The notes under the pieces: generated by a model
Database searches by the model: none
Seen by the model: only the letters and a program-made list of their open reading frames with translations
What the model was told of the DNA's origin: nothing
DNA from: an uncultured Pseudobdellovibrionaceae bacterium
GTDB lineage: Bacteria > Bdellovibrionota > Bdellovibrionia > Bdellovibrionales > Bdellovibrionaceae
Direction: 5' to 3'
Assembly: GCA_937900305.1 (NCBI GenBank)
Contig: CALCCV010000089.1
Location: 1 to 9,835, forward strand
Length of the DNA stretch: 9,835 nucleotides
Position numbers and translations under genes: made by a program
Shown here: positions 1-6,345 of the stretch, one piece after another
How positions within the stretch are numbered: the first letter of the stretch is position 1
How the letters are laid out: every line of letters starts with the position of its first letter

Positions 1-2
1 AC

Positions 3-1838
3 TACCTTGGCCGATTATTTTCAGATCTCGGTGAAATTCGAAGTTTCTTAGACGGATTGTTTATTCATTTGATTAACCGAGATTTGGAAAATCCACAGTT
101 GATCGAATACCTTGTTGCTTCGATCAACGGATTGAATTACATGGACTCTTTGATTCGCAGTCCTGATTCGAGCTTTGATGTCTATGACGTCAGACGCTTG
201 CAGGTTCAAGTTGTCAAACGTGAGGTGCCTTCCATCACGGACGAAAACGGCGAACTGAAACCATTGGCCCAGTTGCAAAGTGAAGTTGCGGCTTTCAAAG
301 CCGAAAACGAGCAGTTGCAAAAAGAAGGTCGCTTGCACGAATTGAATACTCCGCAGTTTCAAGGTTTGCATGCGTTGGTGTTGGTGGAAGGGAAGTCGAC
401 GTATGACTTAAGACCCGAATCTCGAGACGAACAAATGCAGACGCGCGGGATCGGACTGGATAAAGCGGTGGCGTTGTTGCTGATGTTAGATCGCTCCTCA
501 GTCAGCTCGTCATCCACATCGACTTCATTGCCAGTTTCCTACATGGAGATGGAGGCGTTATTGAGTGGACCGGTGGCCGAAAACTCGATTGTCGTGCAAA
601 CTCTGAAAGATGTTTTGAAAGATGATTTGCAAGCGGTGCAGGTTGATCCGGTTCTAGGGACAGTGGCGTTGAATAAAAACGAGCATCCAACGACGATTAC
701 GAATTTGATGATGGATTTAGCGAAAGACATTTCGATTTTTGGTTTGGCGCCGAATGGATTGGACACCCTCAGCGGAGTCAACTCGTACTTGTTCAGGGTG
801 GGCAGTGGCCCCGAAGGCACTCACCCAACGGGCAGTCGCTTTATAAATGATTTGAAAGAGCGCGTGGGATCTGCAAACGCGCCACTGTATTTTGAAACAG
901 ACGCCGCAAATGTCACCAATCCGATGATTGCCGAGATGTCAGAGCAACGATCGTACTTCGACATTTCCCCGGCTCTGCAGACTGAACTCGATAAGGGGTT
1001 TGTTCTGGCCGATCAAGTTGTGCATGAATTGGATGAAGCAGGTATTGACAATGGCGTGATCACGGATGACTTAGCGGCCATCGTGGCTGCAAAAGTTTCA
1101 GCATCGGCCGAAGGACTTTTAGCGCAAGTGAAAATTTTGAAAGCGCCGGTGCAAGCCCTGATGATTCAAAACGGATCTTCGCCGGAAGAGGCGGATGGCT
1201 TTTCTGAACTGATCGCCGAAAAAGTTTTGACCTTTTCAGCTTACACACGAGCACAGCTGGCTGTGAATTTGGCGAAAGGACTCGATGCTGAGCAAATGAT
1301 TGCCGAAGGCCAAGCAACCAGCAATGCGGATTTGGTGGCCGAAGGCCAGGCTTTGCAATTGCAGCTCGCCAGTGATCTGAAAGATCTTGAGGCAAACCAA
1401 AAGCGTTTGGTCAAACAGGTGCCGTCGTTGTTATTGATGCAGGTCGCTCTTGAAAGAAGCCTGAGCCCAAGTTCGATCAATAAACTCGCCACCGTCACGG
1501 CTCAAAATGAAGTTGATGGGATTTTAGTAGAAGTTGGAATTCAGACGGTTGTTCAAGATCTCTTGGCAGCGGGAGTTCCTATTGAAGAAATACAAAAGAT
1601 ATTGACTCAACTTTCACGCAAACAACTCATTGAATTAGCGATAAAAGCGTTGCCTGAAGACGTCGTTGCTCAGCTCGAAGCCATGAAGACCGCAAAGGCT
1701 GACCACATTGCGGCCAATTTGGCTGACGTCGCTAACGACTCGGTTGTTGTCTTGGCGAGTGAGAAGGCGCAATGGCAAAATAAATTTCAGACTTTGCGAG
1801 AAATGAGACAGAGATTTGTGCAAGGTTTTTTGAACTAG
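3..1838 (+). CDS. Large uncharacterised protein, 5'-truncated by the window edge
   Basis: I do not recognise this protein. The frame is open from the first bases of the window. A TTG at 57 could be read as a start, but the codons before it (3-56) continue a plausible protein (YLGRLFSDLGEIRSFLDG), so the true start lies outside and 611 residues are visible. No membrane segment or catalytic motif is apparent. A charged, probably coiled stretch lies near 280-340. A Ser/Thr-rich run (about 494-526) looks like a linker between an N-terminal part and a longer, mostly helical Ala/Leu/Glu/Gln-rich C-terminal half (about 980-1838). Two AEGQA-type segments repeat near 1300-1355. The gene ends in a Lys/Arg-rich tail and is followed by a strong terminator, so it is the last gene of its transcript. 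A structural or scaffold role is possible but unproven. The coding call is firm; the function is unknown. Confidence 0.85.
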   Translation, partial: YLGRLFSDLGEIRSFLDGLFIHLINRDLENPQLIEYLVASINGLNYMDSLIRSPDSSFDVYDVRRLQVQVVKREVPSITDENGELKPLAQLQSEVAAFKAENEQLQKEGRLHELNTPQFQGLHALVLVEGKSTYDLRPESRDEQMQTRGIGLDKAVALLLMLDRSSVSSSSTSTSLPVSYMEMEALLSGPVAENSIVVQTLKDVLKDDLQAVQVDPVLGTVALNKNEHPTTITNLMMDLAKDISIFGLAPNGLDTLSGVNSYLFRVGSGPEGTHPTGSRFINDLKERVGSANAPLYFETDAANVTNPMIAEMSEQRSYFDISPALQTELDKGFVLADQVVHELDEAGIDNGVITDDLAAIVAAKVSASAEGLLAQVKILKAPVQALMIQNGSSPEEADGFSELIAEKVLTFSAYTRAQLAVNLAKGLDAEQMIAEGQATSNADLVAEGQALQLQLASDLKDLEANQKRLVKQVPSLLLMQVALERSLSPSSINKLATVTAQNEVDGILVEVGIQTVVQDLLAAGVPIEEIQKILTQLSRKQLIELAIKALPEDVVAQLEAMKTAKADHIAANLADVANDSVVVLASEKAQWQNKFQTLREMRQRFVQGFLN

Positions 1839-1886
1839 CTGAAAAGTAAAATTGAAATAAAAATAAAAATCAAAGGCTGAAATGTT

Positions 1887-1920
1887 GTGGCCCGGGGAGT
1901 TCCTCGGGCCACTTTTTTTT
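1887..1920 (+). terminator. Strong intrinsic terminator after the first gene
   Basis: GTGGCCCGGGG (1887-1897) pairs with TTCCTCGGGCCAC-side bases ending at 1912. This makes an 11-bp stem with one G-U pair and a 4-base loop, followed at once by eight T residues (1913-1920). It lies 49 bases after the stop at 1838 and insulates the next gene. Confidence 0.93.
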
Positions 1921-2061
1921 GCCGGCGGCGGCCAAGCTAACGGAAGTTCAAGGCGTCGGATTTTCTAGGTGGAAACCGATGATTCAATTTGATATTTTTA
2001 GAAAAACGCATGCAGGGTGCTTTGCTTTGCATTTAGAATGCCCAACTGACTTAATTACATG

Positions 2062-2068
2062 AAAGAGG
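2062..2068 (+). promoter_or_regulatory. Ribosome binding site that sets the start at 2074
   Basis: AAAGAGG lies 5 bases before the ATG at 2074 and inside the coding sequence that would follow the in-frame ATG at 2059. It therefore favours the downstream start, which also puts a clean signal peptide at the N-terminus. Confidence 0.7.
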
Positions 2069-2073
2069 TTTTT

Positions 2074-2550
2074 ATGTTTAAATTGTTTTTTCTTATCGCG
2101 AGTTTACTTGCATTTACTTCTGTAGGCGCCGCGGACTGTTCGTATAGAAACAACGGAGATTATGCTGACGACTGGTGCACCTCTAAATTAAACCTGACAA
2201 AACCAATCGATATCCCTCCTGGAACATCTGTCGTAGAGTTTTCCAAGGACATCATCGTAGAATCGAGCACTCAAACCGTACGCATTTGTTTTCTCGACGT
2301 GCAAGAGACATCCCTTAAGACCAGAGGCTGGAAACCAGGTGATGTTTTTGAAGTAACAAATATTTGGAAATCTTCTGACGATTTACGACGCCCATCCACA
2401 ATTCTGATGGTAATTCCTCCCGAGGATGAGAGTAAGCGTTTTTATCTATCTTGCTTCAGCCAACCTGAAAAGGGCTTGCGAAGTGCGTTGAATGATGCCG
2501 AACTCGCCAAAGTCGTTGGCGGAGCGGCTACGATTGAACTGAGTAAATAA
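2074..2550 (+). CDS. Small secreted four-cysteine protein, unknown function
   Basis: This is a 158-residue protein of no family I recognise. Residues 1-20 form a Sec signal peptide: one Lys, a hydrophobic core (LFFLIASLLAF) and a small-residue cleavage region (TSVGAA before D21). The mature part has four cysteines (C22, C35, C72, C127), an even number that fits two disulfides in the periplasm or outside the cell. It is polar and probably mostly beta, and has no lipobox. The upstream ATG at 2059 would add five residues ahead of the signal peptide; the AAAGAGG site argues for 2074. The gene stands alone: a strong terminator lies behind it at 1887-1920, and only a weak hairpin (2664-2680) follows. 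No convincing promoter is seen in 1921-2061, although TAGAAT at 2034-2039 could be a -10 box. A secreted protein is well supported; its role is not. Confidence 0.82.
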   Translation: MFKLFFLIASLLAFTSVGAADCSYRNNGDYADDWCTSKLNLTKPIDIPPGTSVVEFSKDIIVESSTQTVRICFLDVQETSLKTRGWKPGDVFEVTNIWKSSDDLRRPSTILMVIPPEDESKRFYLSCFSQPEKGLRSALNDAELAKVVGGAATIELSK

Positions 2551-2663
2551 ATTGAAATTGACTTATAAGAGCTTTGATTTCTAAGTGGATAGATCAATGA
2601 AGAGTGTAGAAAATTTTGTTTAAACAGATTTTTTGAAGAACGTGAAGAGTCTTTCAAATTCCA

Positions 2664-2680
2664 CCCGCGCGGAGCGCGGG
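2664..2680 (+). terminator. GC-rich hairpin, possible weak terminator
   Basis: CCCGCGC-GGA-GCGCGGG is a perfect 7-bp stem with a 3-base loop, 113 bases after the stop of the secreted-protein gene. It is followed by CCGTTTCT and not a clean T run, so termination would be inefficient. It could instead be an isolated extragenic palindrome. Confidence 0.4.
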
Positions 2681-2711
2681 CCGTTTCTAACCCAAGTCTA
2701 GTCTGAAATTG

Positions 2712-2745
2712 CGAAATCAGATCTCGATTGCGATCTGTTATTTCG
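2712..2745. other. Bulged hairpin in the gene-poor stretch
   Basis: CGAAAT-CAGATC (2712-2723) pairs with GATCTG-TT-ATTTCG (2732-2745). This gives two 6-bp helices separated by a 2-base bulge, around an 8-base loop. No T run follows, so it is not a terminator. It lies just upstream of the small ORF at 2804, and its last six bases belong to a duplicated 12-bp unit. Confidence 0.5.
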
Positions 2746-2763
2746 GAAAATATTTCGGAAAAT
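2740..2763. repeat. Perfect tandem 12-bp duplication
   Basis: ATTTCGGAAAAT occurs twice head to tail at 2740-2751 and 2752-2763. The first copy supplies the 3' arm of the hairpin at 2712-2745, so the second copy could form an alternative arm. It may be a replication-slippage product or a paired binding site. Confidence 0.85.
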
Positions 2764-2803
2764 ACAATTGTTGCCAGACAAAGGTGAAAGACGAGTTTTG
2801 AGA

Positions 2804-2956
2804 ATGAATTTTTCAATCGAACAAGTGGCAGAAGAGTTCCGAGTCTGGCGAGCATCAAGAAAACTCCCAAAGCAACGTATCCCAGAAGATTTGGCATTGA
2901 AAGCCAGACACTTAGCTAGCTTTTTGGCCGGCGACGGGCTCTCCGGGTTTACTTAA
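2804..2956 (+). CDS. Small basic protein, possible remnant of a transposon-type accessory ORF
   Basis: This is a 50-residue ORF read from the ATG at 2804. Upstream in-frame TTG codons at 2768 and 2798 are alternatives, and none has a good ribosome binding site. The N-terminal two thirds has the pattern FRVWRASRK...RIPEDL...A, which from memory resembles the short helical proteins (W-R-x-x-R, then R-I-P-E-x-L, then a helix-turn-helix) found near IS66-type transposases in delta-proteobacteria-like genomes. That assignment is an inference. After KARHLASFL the sequence turns into AGDGLSGFT and stops, where such proteins normally continue through the second helix. It may therefore be truncated, or a chance ORF. 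No transposase or inverted ends are seen nearby. Confidence 0.4.
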   Translation: MNFSIEQVAEEFRVWRASRKLPKQRIPEDLALKARHLASFLAGDGLSGFT

Positions 2957-3144
2957 TTTAATTCAATAAATTCTCTTGATTGATTTTTTTCCGGCGATTG
3001 TCAGCACTGTCCAAAAGATCGACGATTCTTTTTGTCAGTCGGGAATCAGAGCTCGATTGTAGGGCTTACGTAGAGTTTCCGGCCGAGTTTCAGATGCTTT
3101 CTCGCTGGCCTTAGGGTTGCAATAGATGTCATCACCCCCCCTTG

Positions 3145-3182
3145 GCGGCCAGGCTTCTCCCCCAGCCTGGTCGCTTTTTTTT
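3145..3182 (+). terminator. Strong intrinsic terminator with no recognised gene just before it
   Basis: GCGGCCAGGCT (3145-3155) pairs with AGCCTGGTCGC (3164-3174) in an 11-bp stem containing one G-U pair, with an 8-base loop. Eight T residues follow (3175-3182). The nearest upstream stop codon on this strand is at 2956, about 190 bases away, which is long for a 3' untranslated tail. Confidence 0.93.
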
Positions 3183-3196
3183 CTTCTTTTTTTCTA

Positions 3197-3209
3197 TCTC
3201 AATTTGAGA
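3197..3209. promoter_or_regulatory. 13-nt perfect palindrome upstream of the PilZ operon
   Basis: TCTCAA-T-TTGAGA is a perfect inverted repeat around T3203, about 95 bases before the start at 3305. Its size and position would suit an operator for a dimeric regulator, but no promoter could be placed beside it, so its function is unproven. Confidence 0.3.
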
Positions 3210-3304
3210 AATCATTAATCCTTCGTCGAGGGCCAGGATTGTTTTTTATTTAGCGTTGTTTAAGCTTATAGATGAACAATTCCCACAATAAACGAGAGAG
3301 GCTT

Positions 3305-4705
3305 ATGAGATTCTTCCTAGTTTTAGCCATCGCCATTTCGACCCACTTTGCGCAAATTTCTTTTGCGCAAGATTCGCTGCAAGTAGAAGCGGAAGAAGCC
3401 CAAGCAGACGCCGAGGCCGCAAGAGCAGAGGCCCAAGAAGGCAAACGAAGAATGGACGACGAGAGAAAAAAGCGCGACAAGGCTCGCACTGAAGCTCAAG
3501 CGGCTATCGACAAATCCAAAAAGAACGAAGAGTCTGCTCGCAGAGAGCAAGCCGAAGCTGAAAAAGAGACGGCGAAGATGCAGGCCGAATCTGTTCAGCA
3601 TGACAAAGCCAAAACCAGAGCGGAAGAAGAGTACAAGCAGACTCAAGCGCGAATTGAAGCGACTCGCTTAAAAATGGATCAAGTGAAAACTCAGCGCGAT
3701 GCTGCGGAGGACGCTCGCAAATCCGCGGAGAAATCCACTGACAAGTTGAAAGGTGATTTGCGAGACGTCGAAAAAGAGATGGCCAAGGCTCAAGAAGCCA
3801 CCGCCAATTCCCAAAAAGAAAGCGAAAAGGCGGGTCTTGAATTCAAGCAGTTTGAAGGCAATGTAGCTAAGCAAAGATTGCTCACTCAGAAGGCGCAGGC
3901 TCAAGCTCAGGCGGCCGAAGCAAAGACCCAGGCTGAGGTGAACAAACTTAAAATGGAAACTGAAAAGCTCAATGCTGAATTGGCAAAACTGAAACAGCAA
4001 GAAGAGCAGTCTGAAAAAAATGTCACTCAATATGAAGAAGACATCAAAACAAATCGCGAAGGCCAAAAGCAAGCGTTAAAAAATGTCGAATCTGAAAAAG
4101 AAAAAGCTGCTGACGCTAAGAAAAAAGAAGAAGAACTAAGAAAAAAACTAGGTGACGAAAAATTATCTTATGAAAAAGAAAAAATGAATTTGCAAAAAGA
4201 GATGACCACCAGCGGAATTGAAATTTCTAAGCTGAAAAAAATGGACGCCGAATTTACCGCGGAAAAAACTCGTATGGAAGCTGATTTGGCGCGAGTGACG
4301 GCCGAAACTGAAAAGGTTCGGACTGAACGAATCCGCCTTGAGACGGCAATCTCTGAGGGCAAGAGCCGCAATGAAGAGCTCAAGGGAAAACTCGAAACCT
4401 CAAAAACTGAAAAGGAGACGGAGGACATTCGCTTGGACACCGCCAAGCTAAAAGCCGAAACGGCGGGCGTGCGTGTGGCAGCAAATGCGCCAACGAGTTC
4501 TGGAAAAGTTGTTACGGCGGTGATGGCTAAGGATTGCCCAGTGAAGGCTCACTCCGATGGCAGTGGCGATTCAGTTGGATCGCGAAAAAAGGGTGCAAAG
4601 GTTGATGTTCAGTTTGATTCTGAAAGCAAAGGACAATGGTTGGCCGTGATGAATGCCAGTGGCTCAATGGCTGAAGGATACGTTAAAAAGAGCTGCTTAA
4701 AGTAA
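3305..4705 (+). CDS. Periplasmic long coiled-coil protein with C-terminal SH3-like domain
   Basis: This is a 466-residue protein. Residues 1-21 are a Sec signal peptide (MRFFLVLAIAIS...ISFA, cleavage before Q22). Residues 25 to about 385 are almost entirely Ala/Glu/Lys/Gln/Arg with few hydrophobics, a classic long parallel coiled coil, opening with alternating EAE/AEA blocks. After a short linker, residues 399-466 look like a bacterial SH3 (type 3) domain: a beta-rich stretch ending in GQWLAVM and GYVKKSCLK. C411 and C464 sit at its two ends and could form a disulfide. An in-frame ATG at 3272 would add 11 polar residues ahead of the signal peptide. The GAGAGAGG site just before 3305 and the clean signal peptide favour 3305. 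This is the first gene of a three-gene operon, 6 bases before the PilZ gene. It could be a periplasmic spacer or a peptidoglycan-binding scaffold. The domain layout is well supported; the role is not. Confidence 0.85.
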   Translation: MRFFLVLAIAISTHFAQISFAQDSLQVEAEEAQADAEAARAEAQEGKRRMDDERKKRDKARTEAQAAIDKSKKNEESARREQAEAEKETAKMQAESVQHDKAKTRAEEEYKQTQARIEATRLKMDQVKTQRDAAEDARKSAEKSTDKLKGDLRDVEKEMAKAQEATANSQKESEKAGLEFKQFEGNVAKQRLLTQKAQAQAQAAEAKTQAEVNKLKMETEKLNAELAKLKQQEEQSEKNVTQYEEDIKTNREGQKQALKNVESEKEKAADAKKKEEELRKKLGDEKLSYEKEKMNLQKEMTTSGIEISKLKKMDAEFTAEKTRMEADLARVTAETEKVRTERIRLETAISEGKSRNEELKGKLETSKTEKETEDIRLDTAKLKAETAGVRVAANAPTSSGKVVTAVMAKDCPVKAHSDGSGDSVGSRKKGAKVDVQFDSESKGQWLAVMNASGSMAEGYVKKSCLK

Positions 4706-4711
4706 ACACCC

Positions 4712-5380
4712 ATGAAACAGCTTTTTAGTTCGATCAATCTATTGAGTGGTAGGCCATGGTGCCTGCACAACCCTTTGAAAGGCTGGACCATCAAAGGGTT
4801 GTCGGACGGCGAGGTGAAGGCGTTGCTCTTCAGCCTTTCCAATGCCGAAAAAGCTGTGACCGTGATTTGGCGCAAAGATTGGATTGAGTGGGAACGCCTG
4901 TTGTACAATGAAAAGACGGCGCACCTCATGGAGTTTGAAGAAACCGATGTGGATCCGCCGGATCTTCCTGAAAATTTATTGCGAAATGATGATCACGAAG
5001 TTACGCAAGTTCAGGTTCGTCGTCGCTCCCGAGGTGGCATCAATGATCGAAAATTTCGCCGCCTAGAGATTCGATTGCCCATCGAAGTTGTTGCCGCCAA
5101 TGGAACTTTCAAAAGTCACACTGTAGATATCTCTGAAGGGGGAATTCACATTGTCGATCCTCTGCCCGATTGGGTGGCCGGGTATTTCCCAGTGATCATT
5201 TCGACTGAGACCGGTCCGCTGGAAGTCAACTGCATGATCGTCGAGGATCAGTTCGATGAAAAAAAACGCATCGGCATTGTATCTTTGGAAGTCGAAGAAG
5301 AAGAGCCGGGATTGATAAAGTTAAAAAGTTGGTTGAATACCAAGATTTCTGAAATCGAACGTGCTCAAAGAAAAGGATAA
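4712..5380 (+). CDS. PilZ-domain protein (probable c-di-GMP receptor) with GYF_2-like N-terminal domain
   Basis: This is a 222-residue cytoplasmic protein with no signal peptide. The PilZ domain spans about residues 100-205. It carries both c-di-GMP contacts of the family: the RxxxR motif (R113-KFR-R117) in an arginine-rich segment and DxSxxG (D139-I-S141-EG-G144). It should therefore bind the second messenger. Residues 13-65 (PW...GW....LSDGEVKALL......VIWRKDWIEWERL) resemble the GYF_2/DUF4339 pattern of spaced tryptophans ending in a W-x-x-W-x-x-L helix. That assignment is by eye and less certain. An acidic linker (about residues 74-95) joins the two domains. The start is 6 bases after the stop of the coiled-coil gene, with only a weak AAAG-type site, so translational coupling is likely. 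The next gene follows after 10 bases. The partner it signals to is unknown. Confidence 0.9.
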   Translation: MKQLFSSINLLSGRPWCLHNPLKGWTIKGLSDGEVKALLFSLSNAEKAVTVIWRKDWIEWERLLYNEKTAHLMEFEETDVDPPDLPENLLRNDDHEVTQVQVRRRSRGGINDRKFRRLEIRLPIEVVAANGTFKSHTVDISEGGIHIVDPLPDWVAGYFPVIISTETGPLEVNCMIVEDQFDEKKRIGIVSLEVEEEEPGLIKLKSWLNTKISEIERAQRKG

Positions 5381-5383
5381 GGA
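5379..5383 (+). promoter_or_regulatory. Ribosome binding site that sets the carbonic anhydrase start
   Basis: AAGGA overlaps the TAA stop of the PilZ gene (5378-5380) and lies 7 bases before the ATG at 5391. It argues against the in-frame GTG at 5361, which would place 10 charged residues before the lipoprotein signal. Confidence 0.75.
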
Positions 5384-5390
5384 CCACAGC

Positions 5391-6314
5391 ATGAAAAGCA
5401 TTTGGCAACGAGGCATCAATTTTTACATCGTGATTTTTCTTTTGGTGGGCTGTTCCTCTCGGCAAAAGGCTGAAGACGCCGCTTCTCAACCCGAGGCCAG
5501 TAGCGAAGTCAAAGTGGTTCCTGAAATCCAAAAAACGCTTGGCGAGGAATTGACGGGTGAATCGAAATCGAAAGACAAGTCGAGCGTAGGTGCTGGCACG
5601 ATTGTGACTTACGCAAAGCCAGACGGAACCGTCGCCGCGCCTGCCGCGACCCCAGAGGTTGCTAGTGAGTCTCCGGTCGCTGCCAAGAATCCACATCCTG
5701 CCGCAGGAATTCACCGCGCCGAAGGCGGCGTCGCGCCTGACAAAGCGTTGGGTTGGCTGAAGAATGGCAACACTCGTTTCACGAAGGGTTTTTACCGCAA
5801 AGATGGCGCGACGACCAAAGATCGTGTGCGCTTGAGCTCGGGTCAAAAACCCCACGCGGTTGTTTTGAGTTGCAGCGATTCACGCGTGCCTCCCGAAATT
5901 GTTTTCGATCAAAAGTTGGGAGAAATTTTTGTGGTTCGCGCAGCCGGTGAGGCCTTGGACTTCGCAACCATCGCGAGCATCGAGTACGCAATTGCTCACT
6001 TAGGTGCAAATCTGTTGGTCGTGTTGGGCCACGAATCGTGCGGTGCCGTGAAAGCCGCTTTGGAGGCCCCCGAAGGCGGCGGTGCGACCCCATCGCTGGC
6101 TGGTTTGGTTGCCGATTTAAAACCGCGACTGGCGAGGTTTTCGCCAACCAAACCTTCACCCATGTATGTGGCGGAGGGATGGGCGAATACGCTTGGAGTG
6201 GCTAAAGATCTTTTGGCTCGATCTCCGATCATTCGACAGGCCGTTGCGGATGGCTCTGTGATGATCAAGCCGGCGCTCTATCATTTGGGCTCAGGAGTGG
6301 TGGAGTGGAAGTGA
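5391..6314 (+). CDS. Beta-class carbonic anhydrase, lipoprotein-anchored
   Basis: This is a 307-residue protein. It catalyses the reversible hydration of CO2 to bicarbonate with a zinc at the active site. Residues 1-20 are a lipoprotein signal peptide ending in the lipobox LVGC, with C21 as the acylated residue; S22-S23 follow, with no Asp at +2, so outer-membrane sorting is expected. Residues 24 to about 120 are a Lys/Glu/Pro/Ala-rich tether. The beta-carbonic anhydrase domain fills about 120-307 and has the family signature: C161-S-D163-S-R165 in LSCSDSRVPPE, then H214 and C217 in GHESCG. The Zn ligands (C161, H214, C217) and the Asp-Arg pair are all present, so the enzyme should be active. 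Most beta-class enzymes are cytoplasmic, so export on a lipid anchor is notable. It is the last gene of the operon, 10 bases after the PilZ gene. The family call is very secure; anchoring is inferred from the signal. Confidence 0.95.
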   Translation: MKSIWQRGINFYIVIFLLVGCSSRQKAEDAASQPEASSEVKVVPEIQKTLGEELTGESKSKDKSSVGAGTIVTYAKPDGTVAAPAATPEVASESPVAAKNPHPAAGIHRAEGGVAPDKALGWLKNGNTRFTKGFYRKDGATTKDRVRLSSGQKPHAVVLSCSDSRVPPEIVFDQKLGEIFVVRAAGEALDFATIASIEYAIAHLGANLLVVLGHESCGAVKAALEAPEGGGATPSLAGLVADLKPRLARFSPTKPSPMYVAEGWANTLGVAKDLLARSPIIRQAVADGSVMIKPALYHLGSGVVEWK

Positions 6315-6345
6315 GCTCCAAGAATTAACTTCATCCCCTCTTGCG

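Larger units (their letters stand above)
2715..3059. repeat. Dispersed direct repeat flanking the small ORF
   Basis: AATCAGATCTCGATTG at 2715-2730 recurs as AATCAGAGCTCGATTG at 3044-3059, matching at 15 of 16 bases. The copies are 329 bases apart and bracket the ORF at 2804-2956. Outside the 16 bases the similarity fades quickly. The span given runs from the start of copy one to the end of copy two. Confidence 0.5.
2957..3304. other. 348-bp gene-poor region with a putative structured transcript
   Basis: No convincing protein is encoded here on either strand. The + strand can form several hairpins in succession: GATTC/GAATC (3024-3046), AGCTC/GGGCT (3050-3067), GGCCGAG with CTC and GGCC around 3081-3112 (3-base bulge), and GGGT/ACCC (3115-3138). 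These lead into the strong terminator at 3145-3182. TTGTCA occurs twice (2998-3003 and 3032-3037) as a possible -35, but no good -10 follows either copy. After the terminator come a T-rich stretch, a 13-nt palindrome (3197-3209) and the leader of the operon at 3305. Confidence 0.5.

Noticed and set aside
1956..1979. Imperfect inverted repeat TCGG...CCGA as an operator for the secreted-protein gene
   Set aside because: It has one mismatch and two G-T pairs and is about 95 bases from the start with no promoter to anchor it; it could easily be chance.
2985..3182. c-di-GMP (GEMM-type) riboswitch or 6S RNA
   Set aside because: The conserved GEMM core could not be found, and the long single bulged helix of 6S RNA is not formed; the region is left as an unnamed candidate.
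3272..3304. Upstream ATG at 3272 as the start of the coiled-coil protein
   Set aside because: It would put 11 polar residues ahead of a clean signal peptide, while a GAGAGAGG site stands before the ATG at 3305.
3668..4072. Leu/Phe/Ser-rich minus-strand frame that looks like a membrane protein
   Set aside because: It is the complement of a Lys/Glu/Gln-rich coiled coil; such codons read as Phe and Leu on the opposite strand.
5226..5855. Open frame of 209 codons on the minus strand across the PilZ and carbonic anhydrase genes
   Set aside because: It lies opposite two genes with clear domains, and its translation is a low-quality Arg/Phe-rich sequence with no recognisable motif.
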